Shown here piece after piece: positions 11,601-23,200 of a DNA stretch of 64,000 nucleotides (position 1 is the stretch's first letter; every line of letters starts with the position of its first letter). This stretch comes from Halichondria panicea (taxonomy: Eukaryota > Porifera > Demospongiae > Suberitida > Halichondriidae), in NCBI RefSeq assembly GCF_963675165.1, contig NC_087390.1, positions 5,093,301 through 5,157,300 of the forward strand. Reading direction: 5' to 3'. Both the position numbers and the translations under genes were made by a program. Under the pieces are notes generated by a model. It searched no databases. It had not been told where the DNA came from and saw nothing but the letters and a program-made list of their open reading frames with translations.

Positions 11601-14600
11601 CGTGGCGTTAGCAATCCTTCACGAAAATTAGGTCCACGAAATGTTTAGCTAAACGAAAAGCATCATGTCATTTGACCAAGTAGCGCGAAATTTATAGAGG
11701 CCATTCCACGAAATATAAATGCCTCCAAAGTTTCCCGCTATACGGTATCTCTCTATAGTTGGTTGGTTAATTAATAGTGAATTATGTACTGAAAGGCACG
11801 ATTGCTTACATTCTATCTGAACATCCTTTGAAAGTGAAGCTCCTCCGGGAAGTGTGGCCACCTGAAAACAAATATTTCAATTTAATAAGTTAATGTTTAC
11901 TCAGTGCTCACGTTCAAGGTGTAGTTGCAGTCGTAGAGAGGCAATAACTCAACATCAGTGTTATTAGCAGACAATAAGAGAGAGAGATCATCCTGTATAA
12001 CAATGTATGGACGTACGTAAGTATAGCTTTCACAATGCATTATTGACCTTAGATAATCAATCTTACATGTATACATTGGCATACTATTTCCCTTTGCAAC
12101 ATACGTACACTTTTTAGGATTTTTGTGTAGTTGCTTCGCTGTTGGCAGAAGGTGGGGGAGTCGGCCGTGGGTTCAAAGCTCACTCGATATCCAGACACCA
12201 TGTGAGGTCGCACTGCAGTATGAAAAAAGCACATAAAACTTGATGCTATATATATAATCATGTTCAGCAACCTAAAACCATGTGACTGCATGCATGAGCA
12301 CCCTAACATATATAGCTGCAACAAATAAACACTAAAGTAGATTTGACTACGGAATAAACATTACGTTAAGCAAATGGGACGATACACACCCATCATGATG
12401 GCAGTTAGTACCTATTAGGCGTAAACAGGAGATCACAAAGGATGTTTAGACTAAGAGTTTACATCAGTTTCTAAACTACGTAGGCAGCCACTGAGAGTAG
12501 TATTGTGTGTGTGAGAGTGTAATGAAAGCAGTACAGGGTGTCAAAGGATTAATGGGGGTGTTTGGTAGACTGAACAACAGGTGTGCAAGACGTAATTTAA
12601 TAGTAACTTTGGAACAGCTACGTATAAACACACGCCTACACTCATGATAAAGTCTACGTATGCATAAACCCATGTTATAATTATATGCCAAGTTAAGAAA
12701 AGTTTTTTCCTTCAGTTTCTGGTGGAAGTAGTGGCTAGACAACAACTCACCTCGTGGAGGTGTCCATGACAATTGCAGGATGGTGTGCTGTAGAAGGGAG
12801 GGGTCCTCGCTAAATGAAACCGTTAAATTCTCCACTTGACTAGGAACCACTGAGGAAACATAAGATTCCCAATTATAAATTAAGCAATGGGCACCTGGAT
12901 AGTTATCATCCGGTATAATGTACAAAATTAATACAAAATAATTATTGACGAAACCAAACGCTACAATTCAATTTCGGGTCCAATGTTAAGACCTTCCAAG
13001 AAAATACAGATAAATAGAAGTTCACACTTTGGACTGCATGAATGTCAGTGCAGTTAGAGCTGCCTAAAAAGTTTACTTGCAGCTCACCAGTGAATGTTAT
13101 TGGTGCTGAGAAGTTGGACACTGCTCTGAGGTTGACTGCAGCATAGTCGATGACCAGCTTGGTACAAGCCGAAGGATTAACATCCACTGAGACAGTAGTA
13201 GCTGATGGTTTGAGCTAACGGGACAGAGAGATACAATAATGTGATAGTTTATGACCTGAGAAAGTATCAATGGAATGCACTGTATATATAGCGGGTATAT
13301 TTCGAGGTTGTAATCGCTGATTAAGCATGTACCATGCAGCATTTATGCCCACGAATTTAATATTGCATGCACATGCTTGCATGCTGGTGATACATTTTTG
13401 CATACTTTATTTCGTAAGCAGCACAGTTTCTTGTGCATACTGGTACACCTCAGTTTATTCTTACCAGTGGTAGTAGCATGACAGTCGTCTCCCCTCTGAC
13501 TCTGAGCAGTACACTCTGAGCAGCTGTCATGAACGAGGAGAGAGCGGGCGGAAGGGAGATCACGAGAGTGTTGTTGTTGAAGGTGTACCTTGGTGGAGAT
13601 GTGGGGTGAACTGGAAGGCCTGGAGGGATTGCAAACATAATAACTGTAATTATGCACGTGGCCTCTTAGACTGTAAAAATGTAGCTGTGACTGCGATGTC
13701 TAACTTAGGAAGGTTATAGGACTTTATGTATAGTTGAAAAGATATACATACAAGATTGGGAGGTGAACATGTTCGCTTAAAGTTTCTGGTAAGAGCACTG
13801 TGTAATATATACGCTTACAATCAGCTAAAATCAGCTACTACTCCCTCACCTCCACAAAAACCACAGCACTCGGCAATGAGATTGCTGACCTCCCCACTAA
13901 CACAGCACTTCCTTTGGACAGCAGAACAGCTTAAGGATGAGTGGTCCAGACTCCCATTCTGTAGCAGATCAATCAGGAGTTTCCAGTTATTATATAATAC
14001 ATCCATATTTCCCATACAAGATTCGTTAACATGCAATAACAATCACTATATATACTGTATCATAAGCTTTGATACTGTTTATATCCTAGTAGTATAGAGC
14101 TCATATTCTACTCAGATCACATGCAGTGATCAATAATTATCTTCACTCACTGTGCAAGTCTCCACTATGCATGTTTCCTGCCCACTGATGAAAGCTCTCT
14201 CTTCGTTTAAGAGCTCACGACCATCTTTCGATGAACAGACCATGGCTTCTCCACCGCTTGTAACTAAATCACTGTTAGTGGGTAACTCATCTTCAGTGGT
14301 GGTATTGAGCTCAGCTCTGGTGCGGATAAACGCTGCTGAGATGTTGCAGCCAGATGTACAGAGAGGAGAGGCATTCAAATCCTAAGAAATAAGTGTATAT
14401 ATATACTCGGTTACGCATGCATAATACTATAGGTACTTTACATACACTTTATTCTGTAAAATTCTACAATGGTATAAACATGTAATTGGTCTGTGGAAAC
14501 GATTAGCTATCGTACATATAGTGGGTTATTTTCGAGGACAATTTTCGAAAAATTGAAAAAATTAATTAGGAATCATTGTTTAATCCCAGTATTAAAAATC

Positions 14601-16756
14601 TCTCTACCGTAGGGTAGGGGTGTAGTCATTTGAACCTATCCTGGAAAGTAAAATCCGAGAAATGTAGTAATCGGCGAAAATTTAGTGCCTCGAAAATAAC
14701 TGACTATATAGGGTATACTGCATGATCACACTTACCAAACAATGTTGATGACAGTCGGGCAGGGACAGTGATTCATTAAGTGAGTGCACTAAGCATCCTT
14801 CCAAACACAGCCTCTCACTATCCTCAGGCACCACCTGTATAGGGGGTGTGGCAATCAATAGAGGGTATATACTCCACAGGGCCGTAAGAAGATTTTTTAG
14901 GTGGGGGGGCAGAAAAAAGGAATGGACCCTCTCCTTGCGACGCAGGGGGTGGGTTCGGGAGGGGGAAATTCCCCCTTCCGTCCCACCAAAGGCGAACGTT
15001 TTACATTTGTATGTTCTCAGAGATAAACAGGAGAAAGATACATAAATGAAATAATCTGCATGTGAGAGCTATAGCAAAATAGCTCATTCGACGTGTGTTA
15101 GTGTGGAAGCAAAGTCACAAGCATATGCATCAAGTGACAACAATAATTATTTATAAGTAAGTGTTACAATATTCCAATTTTTTTTTAATCAAAGTCGAAG
15201 TTCTTAATTTAATGCAATTTTAAGGATATGGAGGTATGCAAGTCGGAGACTATACTGCAACCATCCCATACATGACTGCATGAATGGAAAAAAGTTGGCA
15301 AGAAATGTAGAGACATTACACAGTGTCCTATTAAGGCACTTTTGAGAGCCAGACAGCAATAATGGTATGCAACAAACAATATAGGATTCTATTGAAGTTG
15401 CTGCTTGAATATATTGGCTTGTTTCAATTAAGTGAATTTGATACTCAAATCTTAGACCATCATAATTATAGGTGTTGTATTGGAACAAGCAATCTATAAT
15501 TATAATTATAACGTACATTTCTCCATAGTGTCTACAGTTATGTACTGTATGAAGAATAGTGAATTGCAATTGTAGCTAGCTTGAGCTACTAGAAAAGAAA
15601 TCGTGATTCACAATAAAGGCGTGCGCAGTTTGTGTTGTGATATTTAGTCTACAAGTAAAGGGTGTGCTAGGTGACATACACAGAGAGGCAGCCCACTAAT
15701 TCATGTTTAGACTTGGACTAAGCTCAGAAAGCACTCTTAAAAAGGAACCATTGATATTTCCCCCCATGTAGCAGCAACTGCCTAGAAACGGAAGCATTCA
15801 CAGACAAATATCTGGCCACAAAGGGGAGGGGGGGTGGTCTCAGTCGTAGTAGAGTGGGCAACCAGTAGAAAGGTGACATGAAGTTAATTAATAAATTGAA
15901 GTTTCAACTTATAGGGAACAACCATTAATTTTTGTTGCTTATATCAGAAAGTCATGTTGCAAACATAAAGACTTAATTGTTTGTCAAAATAAACACATGT
16001 TCCACTCAGTGCATGTGTCTGCCACCTGATGCGAAAATGTACCTTGATGCACATGCACTGTAGTACATGTATAAATACACTTGATGTTGTACTGTAAGTA
16101 TGACATGTTTGGTCTTGTTGGTTGGCTGTGGGTCAACCTGTCAACCACACACCCTAACCACGGAAACCTCACTAACGTCTACCAAAACAAGAACATGCAC
16201 AACAATAGCATTATCCTTTTTTCTCACCATTCAGCACTACGTATGGCTCCCCTATAACAATTTCTATATTGACAGCTACAGATAACTGTTATTCCTATCA
16301 GCTCAGTCTACTGTTAATTATTCTACTATACTGCTCATTTATGCCGTTATTATGCTGCTCATAATAGCAGTGCGTATTCCAGCAATTATACCCCTCATAC
16401 TATATTACTCAACTATACCTAGAAGGTTACAAACGCCTCTCAATTATATCACATAATTATCTTGGTACGTATAATTATATACAAGAGATGTAGTGTTTAT
16501 GATACTATGATTTATACCAAATCTCTATACAACGATATAACGAGGAAGTCACATTAAAAGAGGTACCAATTCAACAACTTACCACAATCTGGCATCCCAG
16601 GGAACATCTCAGGGTAGCTATCTCAACCTTCTCTTCAGCTTCACTGCTCTTAGGTGACCATGTGGCTGCATTGCATGTTCCCGGCAACACAGCGGTTTCA
16701 ACTAACAAGCATGCTGCCAGCACTATCAAAACCGCAAGGCAACTTCTGACAATCAT
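5648..16756 (-). CDS. Receptor tyrosine kinase RTK1 (25 exons, 1314 aa)
   Basis: Exons from 5' to 3': 16756-16583, 14834-14736, 14381-14151, 13958-13850, 13619-13465, 13214-13088, 12849-12751, 12212-12109, 11992-11912, 11861-11810, 11492-11305, 10966-10904, 10388-10083, 9956-9882, 9739-9512, 9199-9010, 8793-8704, 8404-8205, 8078-8046, 7765-7655, 7504-7249, 6983-6887, 6772-6643, 6505-6372, 6260-5648. They sum to 3945 nt with all phases matching. The protein has a signal peptide (about 1-23), a region with about 18 cysteines (27-205), fibronectin-III-like modules (for example [12 protein letters not shown]...LSWTPP), one membrane helix (about 662-690), then the kinase: [12 protein letters not shown] (750), VAVKKLK (lysine about 785), HRDLACRN (D917), DFGMSR (D935). 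The HRDLA-x-RN form is the tyrosine-kinase signature. A 250-residue tail follows. All catalytic residues are present. The ligand is unknown. The least certain junctions are the acceptors at 9199 and 13958. Confidence 0.92.
11554..11745. repeat. TA-flanked MITE of the 'CCGTATAGCG' family (intron of RTK1)
   Basis: The ends are CTATATAGCGCGAAATTTTC and its partner ...TTTCCCGCTATACGG, with TA outside both (11552-11553 and 11746-11747). It is the same family as 19014-19219. Confidence 0.65.
14516..14710. repeat. Diverged MITE of the 'CCGTATAGCG' family (intron of RTK1)
   Basis: Inverted ends TATAGTGGGTTATTTTCGAGG and CCTCGAAAATAACTGACTATATA enclose about 195 bp. It is more diverged than the other copies. 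Confidence 0.55.
14835..16582. other. First intron of RTK1 (1748 nt)
   Basis: Much larger than the other introns of this gene. No conserved ORF is seen. Around 16480-16530 is a short repeat (TACAAGAGATGTAGTGTTTA) that recurs at 18800 in copy A. First introns are common sites of regulatory elements, but none can be identified here. Confidence 0.4.
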
Positions 16757-17279
16757 TGTTAGTGTAGATAGATCTACTTGAGTCTCTGATAGATCTAGAC
16801 CTGGTCTCTCTCGATCTATTTGCTAGAATGCAATTCTAAAGGATGTCCATTTGAGCAAAACTCTTGCAGCAATCAGCCACACCCTCTTTGACAAGTAGGG
16901 TGGGTGGGGCTCGTTTGCGGTTATTCTAGTGCAAAATATGTTTTTGTGGTCTGTATTGGAATGCTAGATTTTCATAGTTATTGCTAGTCTGGGGGCCAAC
17001 TAATAGGTCGGGGGCAAAATCAGAGAAAAGGTCCCCCAGACTAGAAAAGAAGCAAGAAGAGCAACCTTGAGCTGTTGAGTTAGTATTGTCTGCAGCAGGC
17101 CGGCCATGTAGGTACAAGCTGAACGCGATTTTAGAAAGCACTAGATCTAGACAGTGTAAGTTAGTACAATAATGGAACATGCAGTTTGCGGCAGCTAGCT
17201 GCATTGACCAACCATAATTTATATGTGCAAGAGTATATTAATTCCTTGTTTGTTTCTCTCCAGTTTGTGAGATTGCAAA
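16757..17279. promoter_or_regulatory. Shared 523-bp promoter region between RTK1 and TGF-beta receptor copy A
   Basis: The start codons of RTK1 (minus, 16756) and the receptor kinase copy A (plus, 17280) face away from each other across only 523 bp, so both promoters must lie here. A small hairpin with complementary arms CTAGTCTGGGGG / CCCCCAGACTAG spans about 16985-17044. Copy B keeps only the last ~140 bp of this region (from about 52023), so the RTK1 side was not duplicated with it. No TATA box or factor site was assigned. Confidence 0.55.
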
Positions 17280-20200
17280 ATGAGAGATTACGTTGTCCCA
17301 GTGTCTATGTGCACCATGTCCATGCTGCTGCTGCTGCTGCTATGGGCTCCTTCCGCCAACAGAGCTCAGAATTGTAAGCAACCAGACTCTGTTTTTAGTG
17401 ACTGCATGGTGTCGTGTATTAAATTGTAGAGAGTTAGCTGTTGTGTGTGCATACAGTAATAGCTACTTGCAGTTCCTTTCTCAGAATGGTTGGGAGGACT
17501 TGTTTTGGTACATGGTAGGCCCATTGTGGTACCCACTACCCACTGTGTACACACTGGGAGGTGTCTGTGGGAAAATGACCTGAGATAGAGTAGAATACCT
17601 GTACCACTAGATCCCTCCCTACATGTACACGTACTGTTGTAGTGCAGTGAGAGTACTACACACTGCACTGTACATGCACAATCTTGTGTGATTGATCTTC
17701 ATGAAGGTCCACTAAAAACCATGGTTGTTGCCAGGAGTTGAACTTGGTTGTTGCTAATAGAGTGTTGATAATTTTCAGTAGCTGAAGCTGTAGCTTGTTA
17801 GCCATGTTCGTCTTTTGTACGAGTATTTTACCACATTTGAAGGTTTCTTGGGATATTCACTCTTGCAACTAAAAATTGTAAGTTAACCAACAAATATTAC
17901 CGTATAGCTAGTAATTTCTTCGGCCCAAAAATTCTACGAATAGTTTAAAAAGACCTTCTGCGGATAATATTTCACTTTCAACTGTTAAATTAGGCGTAGC
18001 ATTTGCGGATAATGTTTCTGCGTTTACTCATTCATTTGCAGACTTCACAGAATTTTTGGGCTGCAGAAATTTCTAGCTATACAATATTCAAACCACATCC
18101 CTTTTCTCACTAAAAATTAGTCCCCTGCCCACTTTATAGCACATGATGATGACTCTTTTACAACAATTCAATAGGTGTAAATCTTCACAATGTTCCAAAT
18201 GTATTGCTTTGACTGATTGAGAGTTACTGTGCGCATTAGATATTCCATACTGCTCTAATAATTATTGTATAATTGTAACGGTAATTTGTTAAAAATAGTT
18301 ATCCAATTTATCAGACACAGTGCATGGAGGTGTTAATATAAATTATTTGATCACCCCCCCCCCGGCTCACTGAAGTATAAGTATGTGTGTGTATAGTGTA
18401 CTCCGTGCTTTGTATTCCAGGCTCATTGAATGAGCTTTAGTGGAACTACTCAACCCTTTTAATAACTTTCAGGGTTTCATACAGGATTTTCAGCCAGAGG
18501 GGGAAATGACGACGGCCGTACAGCATTGAAAATTTGGGGGGGGGGGGGGGGGGGCAGAAAATTTGGCGGAATGATTGTCTAAGGTGCACTTTGGAGGTTA
18601 ATGTATTTCTATCATACTATCACAACCACATGCAGTGTTGTACAAATTATGTGAAAATCAGTAGATCTCAATAGACACCTATAGCAACAACTAACAGAGG
18701 GCAATCAGGGTTATCTAGTCAAAAATCAGATACCCTTACAATAAATAGGTACTAATTTTAGCGAATTCTAGCGAATTTGTATTAAGGTACGTATATATAC
18801 AAGAGATGTAGTGTTTATGATACTATGGTTTATACCAGTTGTTCTTCCTAAAGATCAGGGTGTCCTACTGGGGGGATATCCCCAATAAAATTTGCATTCA
18901 GGTACTAGTTGAGGTCCATAGCTGGCAATTTTACATACTAACAGGGTATATTGAAGTAACAGTTGACATTTTTTAGCAAAATGTTCTAGTTACTTTTCTT
19001 ATTTCCCCATCTACCGTATAGCGGGTAATTTTCGGGGGACAAAATATTCGTGGTTCAGCAATATTGAGACATTTCGTGGGTAATATTTTCGTGGTTGGAG
19101 CTTGCACTGCAGGTAAAGGTAGGCAAGGTCGCTTCATTCGTGGGTAAAATATTCGTGGTCAGACCTCCAACCACAAAAACCACGAATATTTTGCCCCACG
19201 AAAATTACACGCTATACGGTACTTCAAAGTCCTGTATGGTACCGTGAAGACCTGAAGATTAATGGCCCTTTTCTGGCTAGAGTTCATAATACACCACTTG
19301 GAATTTTAGTTGTGCGACATTAATTGACATGTGGGTGTTAAACAGATTCAACACTGTTAGAGGGAATATTTGAAAATATTATCTCCACCGAGGCATCAGC
19401 ACCTGTGGTGCTTTATTTTAATTTTATTATGGACACTCAAGTACTTTAGGTCATAGTAGTCCTATTATCCAGGACAACATTAAATAGTGTTCGCCAAATG
19501 AAACTTTGGAGGTATACAAATGACATCGTTATACTGGTACACACTCTGGTATTCTCTGCCACGTAGGTGTCAATCAATCCCGTGAAAATCTGTTTTTTCA
19601 CTTATTGTTATGTTCGACTCACTTTCATATTCATTTTCACACAGCCTCTACTCCAATCTGCTACTGTGATGATGTGGCAACACCGTGCACTAACAATACT
19701 TGCTCCACTAATGCAAATCGGTGTCTAGTGAACTTTAACCTTGATACTGGCATCACCCGTCGAGTCTACATTCTTCTCGGCCTGACTTGTTTCTTTAATT
19801 CCAGTGAGTTACTAAAGTGTGTGTTACATTAGCACCTATATAGAGTCCATAATAAAGAGAGAGAGAGTAATATCGAACAAAGCCTTACCAAATGTATTCA
19901 GAAAGGAACGGGACTTCCTGCTAATCTAAGCGCCTGGAGCCGTTACTTATAATTAATTGCCTCGGCCTCGGCCCTGGAGCAATAATGTTATTGCCAACCT
20001 CAATCACGCGTTTCAGACAGGAAGTCACGTTACTTTCCGAATTACATTCGATGCAAGGAAGTTAAGGCTTCGTTCGAGACTCCCTCTCTTTTATGACTCT
20101 TGTCAGTACATAAAACCCTGCAAGACATCGGTATGTTGTGGTACCAACTAATAGACCACATTGCCAACTCTTGGTCTTCTATATTATGCACTCCGGGTGT

Positions 20201-23200
20201 CATACAGGGGGGGAAGGGGGATATCCCCCCTAGCTCCAATTTCCCCCCTCCTTTCAATTATGACTGTGTGTCCATAGCTGTGTATTGAAATAACAGTTGA
20301 CCTTTTTTTAGCAACATTTTCTGGTTATTTTTTTTTAATTTCTCCCCTCTACTTCAAAATCCTGTATGACACCCTGGCACTCCACCACATTTCGAAACCC
20401 ACCCATCACGTGCACTCTATACGTAATCTACAGAAGTGGACACTTTTGGTGTTGTGTATACATCTATGTGCTTTGAGGTGTCTTGTTTGGCTCTTGAGTG
20501 TCCTGATTTTAAGGGAGTTACATATATAGCGGGTTATTTTTGTATAGTGAAATCTTATATATTTCGTATTGTAGGGTAATTCTGCGTCACTATCCTAAGC
20601 TGTACGAATATTATGAAATGCTTAAATGGGTAGTTCATATGAAAATTACCCCGCTATGCTGTATATTTATTCCAGATTTCCGACATAACAAACTAACCCC
20701 CCCACACAGGGCATCGTGGTCAGTGCTGTGACAGTACAGGGTGTAACAAGTGCCTCATGCCCCCTAATCTGACATACGAGCAGTGTCTCCAAGTCACCTT
20801 CCCCTCAGACTGCCCCCCAGCAAACTGTTCACACTTGATTGAACCGGGCCGTGTTGAACCCCCTACAAGCAATGGTACAGGTACGTTCACATGTATAGGA
20901 CACACTTCTCTTTGTTTATAGATCATGTTGCTCCTCCTTTGTGTGGCACTGACCTATGTGTGCAGCTGCACAAATAGCATGTGTGGTTTCGCAGAATGCA
21001 ATATTGTGATTAACGTATAGCGGGTAATTTTCCTGGTGTAAATATTCGTTATTTTCATCAGCAACCGGCCTCTACGAAAATTTTTTCACCCACGAAAACT
21101 TAAGTGTAGTTCACCGGAATGCATGCAATGCAGTGCAAGGCAAACAAAATTTTTACTCGCGAAAATCACCGTGTTGGAGTTGAACGAATTTTTGACCCCA
21201 CGAAAATTGACCCGCTATACGATATTTATCAGCTCATTCCTAGTTAGTCTATGCACCCTGGTCATCAGTCCTGAAGTTGATCGCAATTTTGCTTATATTA
21301 ATTATCTTATCTCCCTCCCACAGAGGCAACAGATCAAACTCTATTTTTGTGGGGTATCTGCATAATTGTTATCGTTGTCGCTATCGTGCTGTTGCTCGTA
21401 ATCCCGACTATTGTTTGTTACTTCTACGTTTTTCGTCGAAGTTCACCTGTGAGTTTTAGAATTATGTATACTATAGAGTAGCAAAGTTGTCAGGCCATGT
21501 TTATCAATACCTTAAGGTGACATATTTTCGCGTGTATTAATTTCTGCTATTTCTGCTATTTCTGCGAATGAGAGTAAAATCGCAAAAATTAGTACTCACA
21601 AATAATTGGCCGCCCTCTTGTTTAATATATCCAGATCGACATTTCGCAAAAAAATTATACCAGCAAAATGTACAAAACTGTAAAACACAAACAAATCTAC
21701 CTGTGAAATATGTCACCTTAAGGTATTACATAGTAACCACCAAACTTCATCAGGCGTCAATAATCATCAACTAATAAAAGTGTATAATTATAGTTATTGC
21801 ACAAACAAAACGAGATTGTTGTACGCATCAACAGATAGCTGTGAGACTAAAACTAGCAGAATGACGTTGGGAGTTTGTGGGTAGTTCAAATCGTGATTTT
21901 CATGGGTAACACTTAAGCTTGCTGTGCCGCCATGCCAAGCCTGAAGGTATGATTGCAGTGACGTCATACATGCTGCTGTGACCGATAGTATTTCTATTGG
22001 GTGCTTTCTTACTGCTGATAAGGGATTCGGAGAGGGGGGGGGCATACTCAATTCTTTTTAGCCATGCCCGCTTTTTGGTCGCCCTATAATTACAGAAAAT
22101 GAAAGTTCTTTTATTGCAATCAGTGTAGCTAGCAGCGCCTGACATGCTCCGTCTGTTTGTCTGCGTCAGACAACACTTGGGTGTGTTAGCCGTCTACTAC
22201 TGTACTAGACTAGTTAACAGCTGCAATTCGAAGGGGCTCATAAGCACCCCTGCCCCCCTCCATTTCTTCGCCCCTGCATTGCTAATTCAACACTCTGATT
22301 AATAATGTTGCTTCATAATTATTGTTCATCTTAAAATGTTCGTGGACAAGAACCCTCACTCGCACAAATTGATACTAGAGACTACCACTATAAGAAGTTA
22401 TGTATGTTGTACGTATGTCCGTGTGATGCCGTGGACGTACCTCACTGTATACACTCACATACCCCCACCCACACACATCCCCACTGGGCCACCCCCCCCC
22501 ACCCACACACACACACAGAACAACAAGTGTGAAACGAACTTGCAGATTAAAAGTGTGTCATTTGTTTCCGAGAGTGGCAACAGCTGTGTGTCCAGTGGGG
22601 GGCGGTCAGAAGGAGTTTTGCGGATATTGGAACCAAAAACTATCGCCAAAGAAATCAAATTGATTGAGCTAATTGGTATGCCATACATTTGCTGTGTGCA
22701 GTTTTTTCCATTTCTGAGACCTCCAAAAAACACTATAATGTATACTTACACCACACTTATGTCACCACTAAGTCTCATTGGTCAACAGCTGTAGGATGTA
22801 ATTATATAGAATATACAGCCCCAGGCATGCACAGTTGTTGCGCGCGTGCGTGGGCGGCCACGGGTATAGTAGTCCGTTGGTTTGTTTGTTTGTCACAAGT
22901 AAATCTACTCACCTGGATGCCATAGCGCTACGTTTACAGTATAGACAGCCTTCACACAACAATATAGTGATTTAAATATTCGGGTGTTAAAGCTTAAAAA
23001 TCTAAAAAGCTTAAACTTGCACGTTGGTAGCTATCTAGCTACACGTAGCTGAAGTGATCCCGTACCAGGAACAATGGAATATAGTAGGGTCACTATTAAA
23101 AGTAGAAAGCTAGAATTGTGACTGCATGGTTGTTGACTGACCCTGGATCTTATATTCCAACAGCCCGGCAGGAGCCGCCATGCTTCTTTAAGACTCCAGG

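Noticed and set aside
12476-12925. Long minus ORF in RTK1 region
   Set aside because: Only its first part (12849-12751) is an FN3 exon with good splice sites; the rest is read-through into the intron.
22336-22794. 152-codon plus ORF
   Set aside because: Includes exon 5 of copy A in frame but extends through a CA/CCCC repeat and past the GTATGC donor. Only 22519-22675 is supported.
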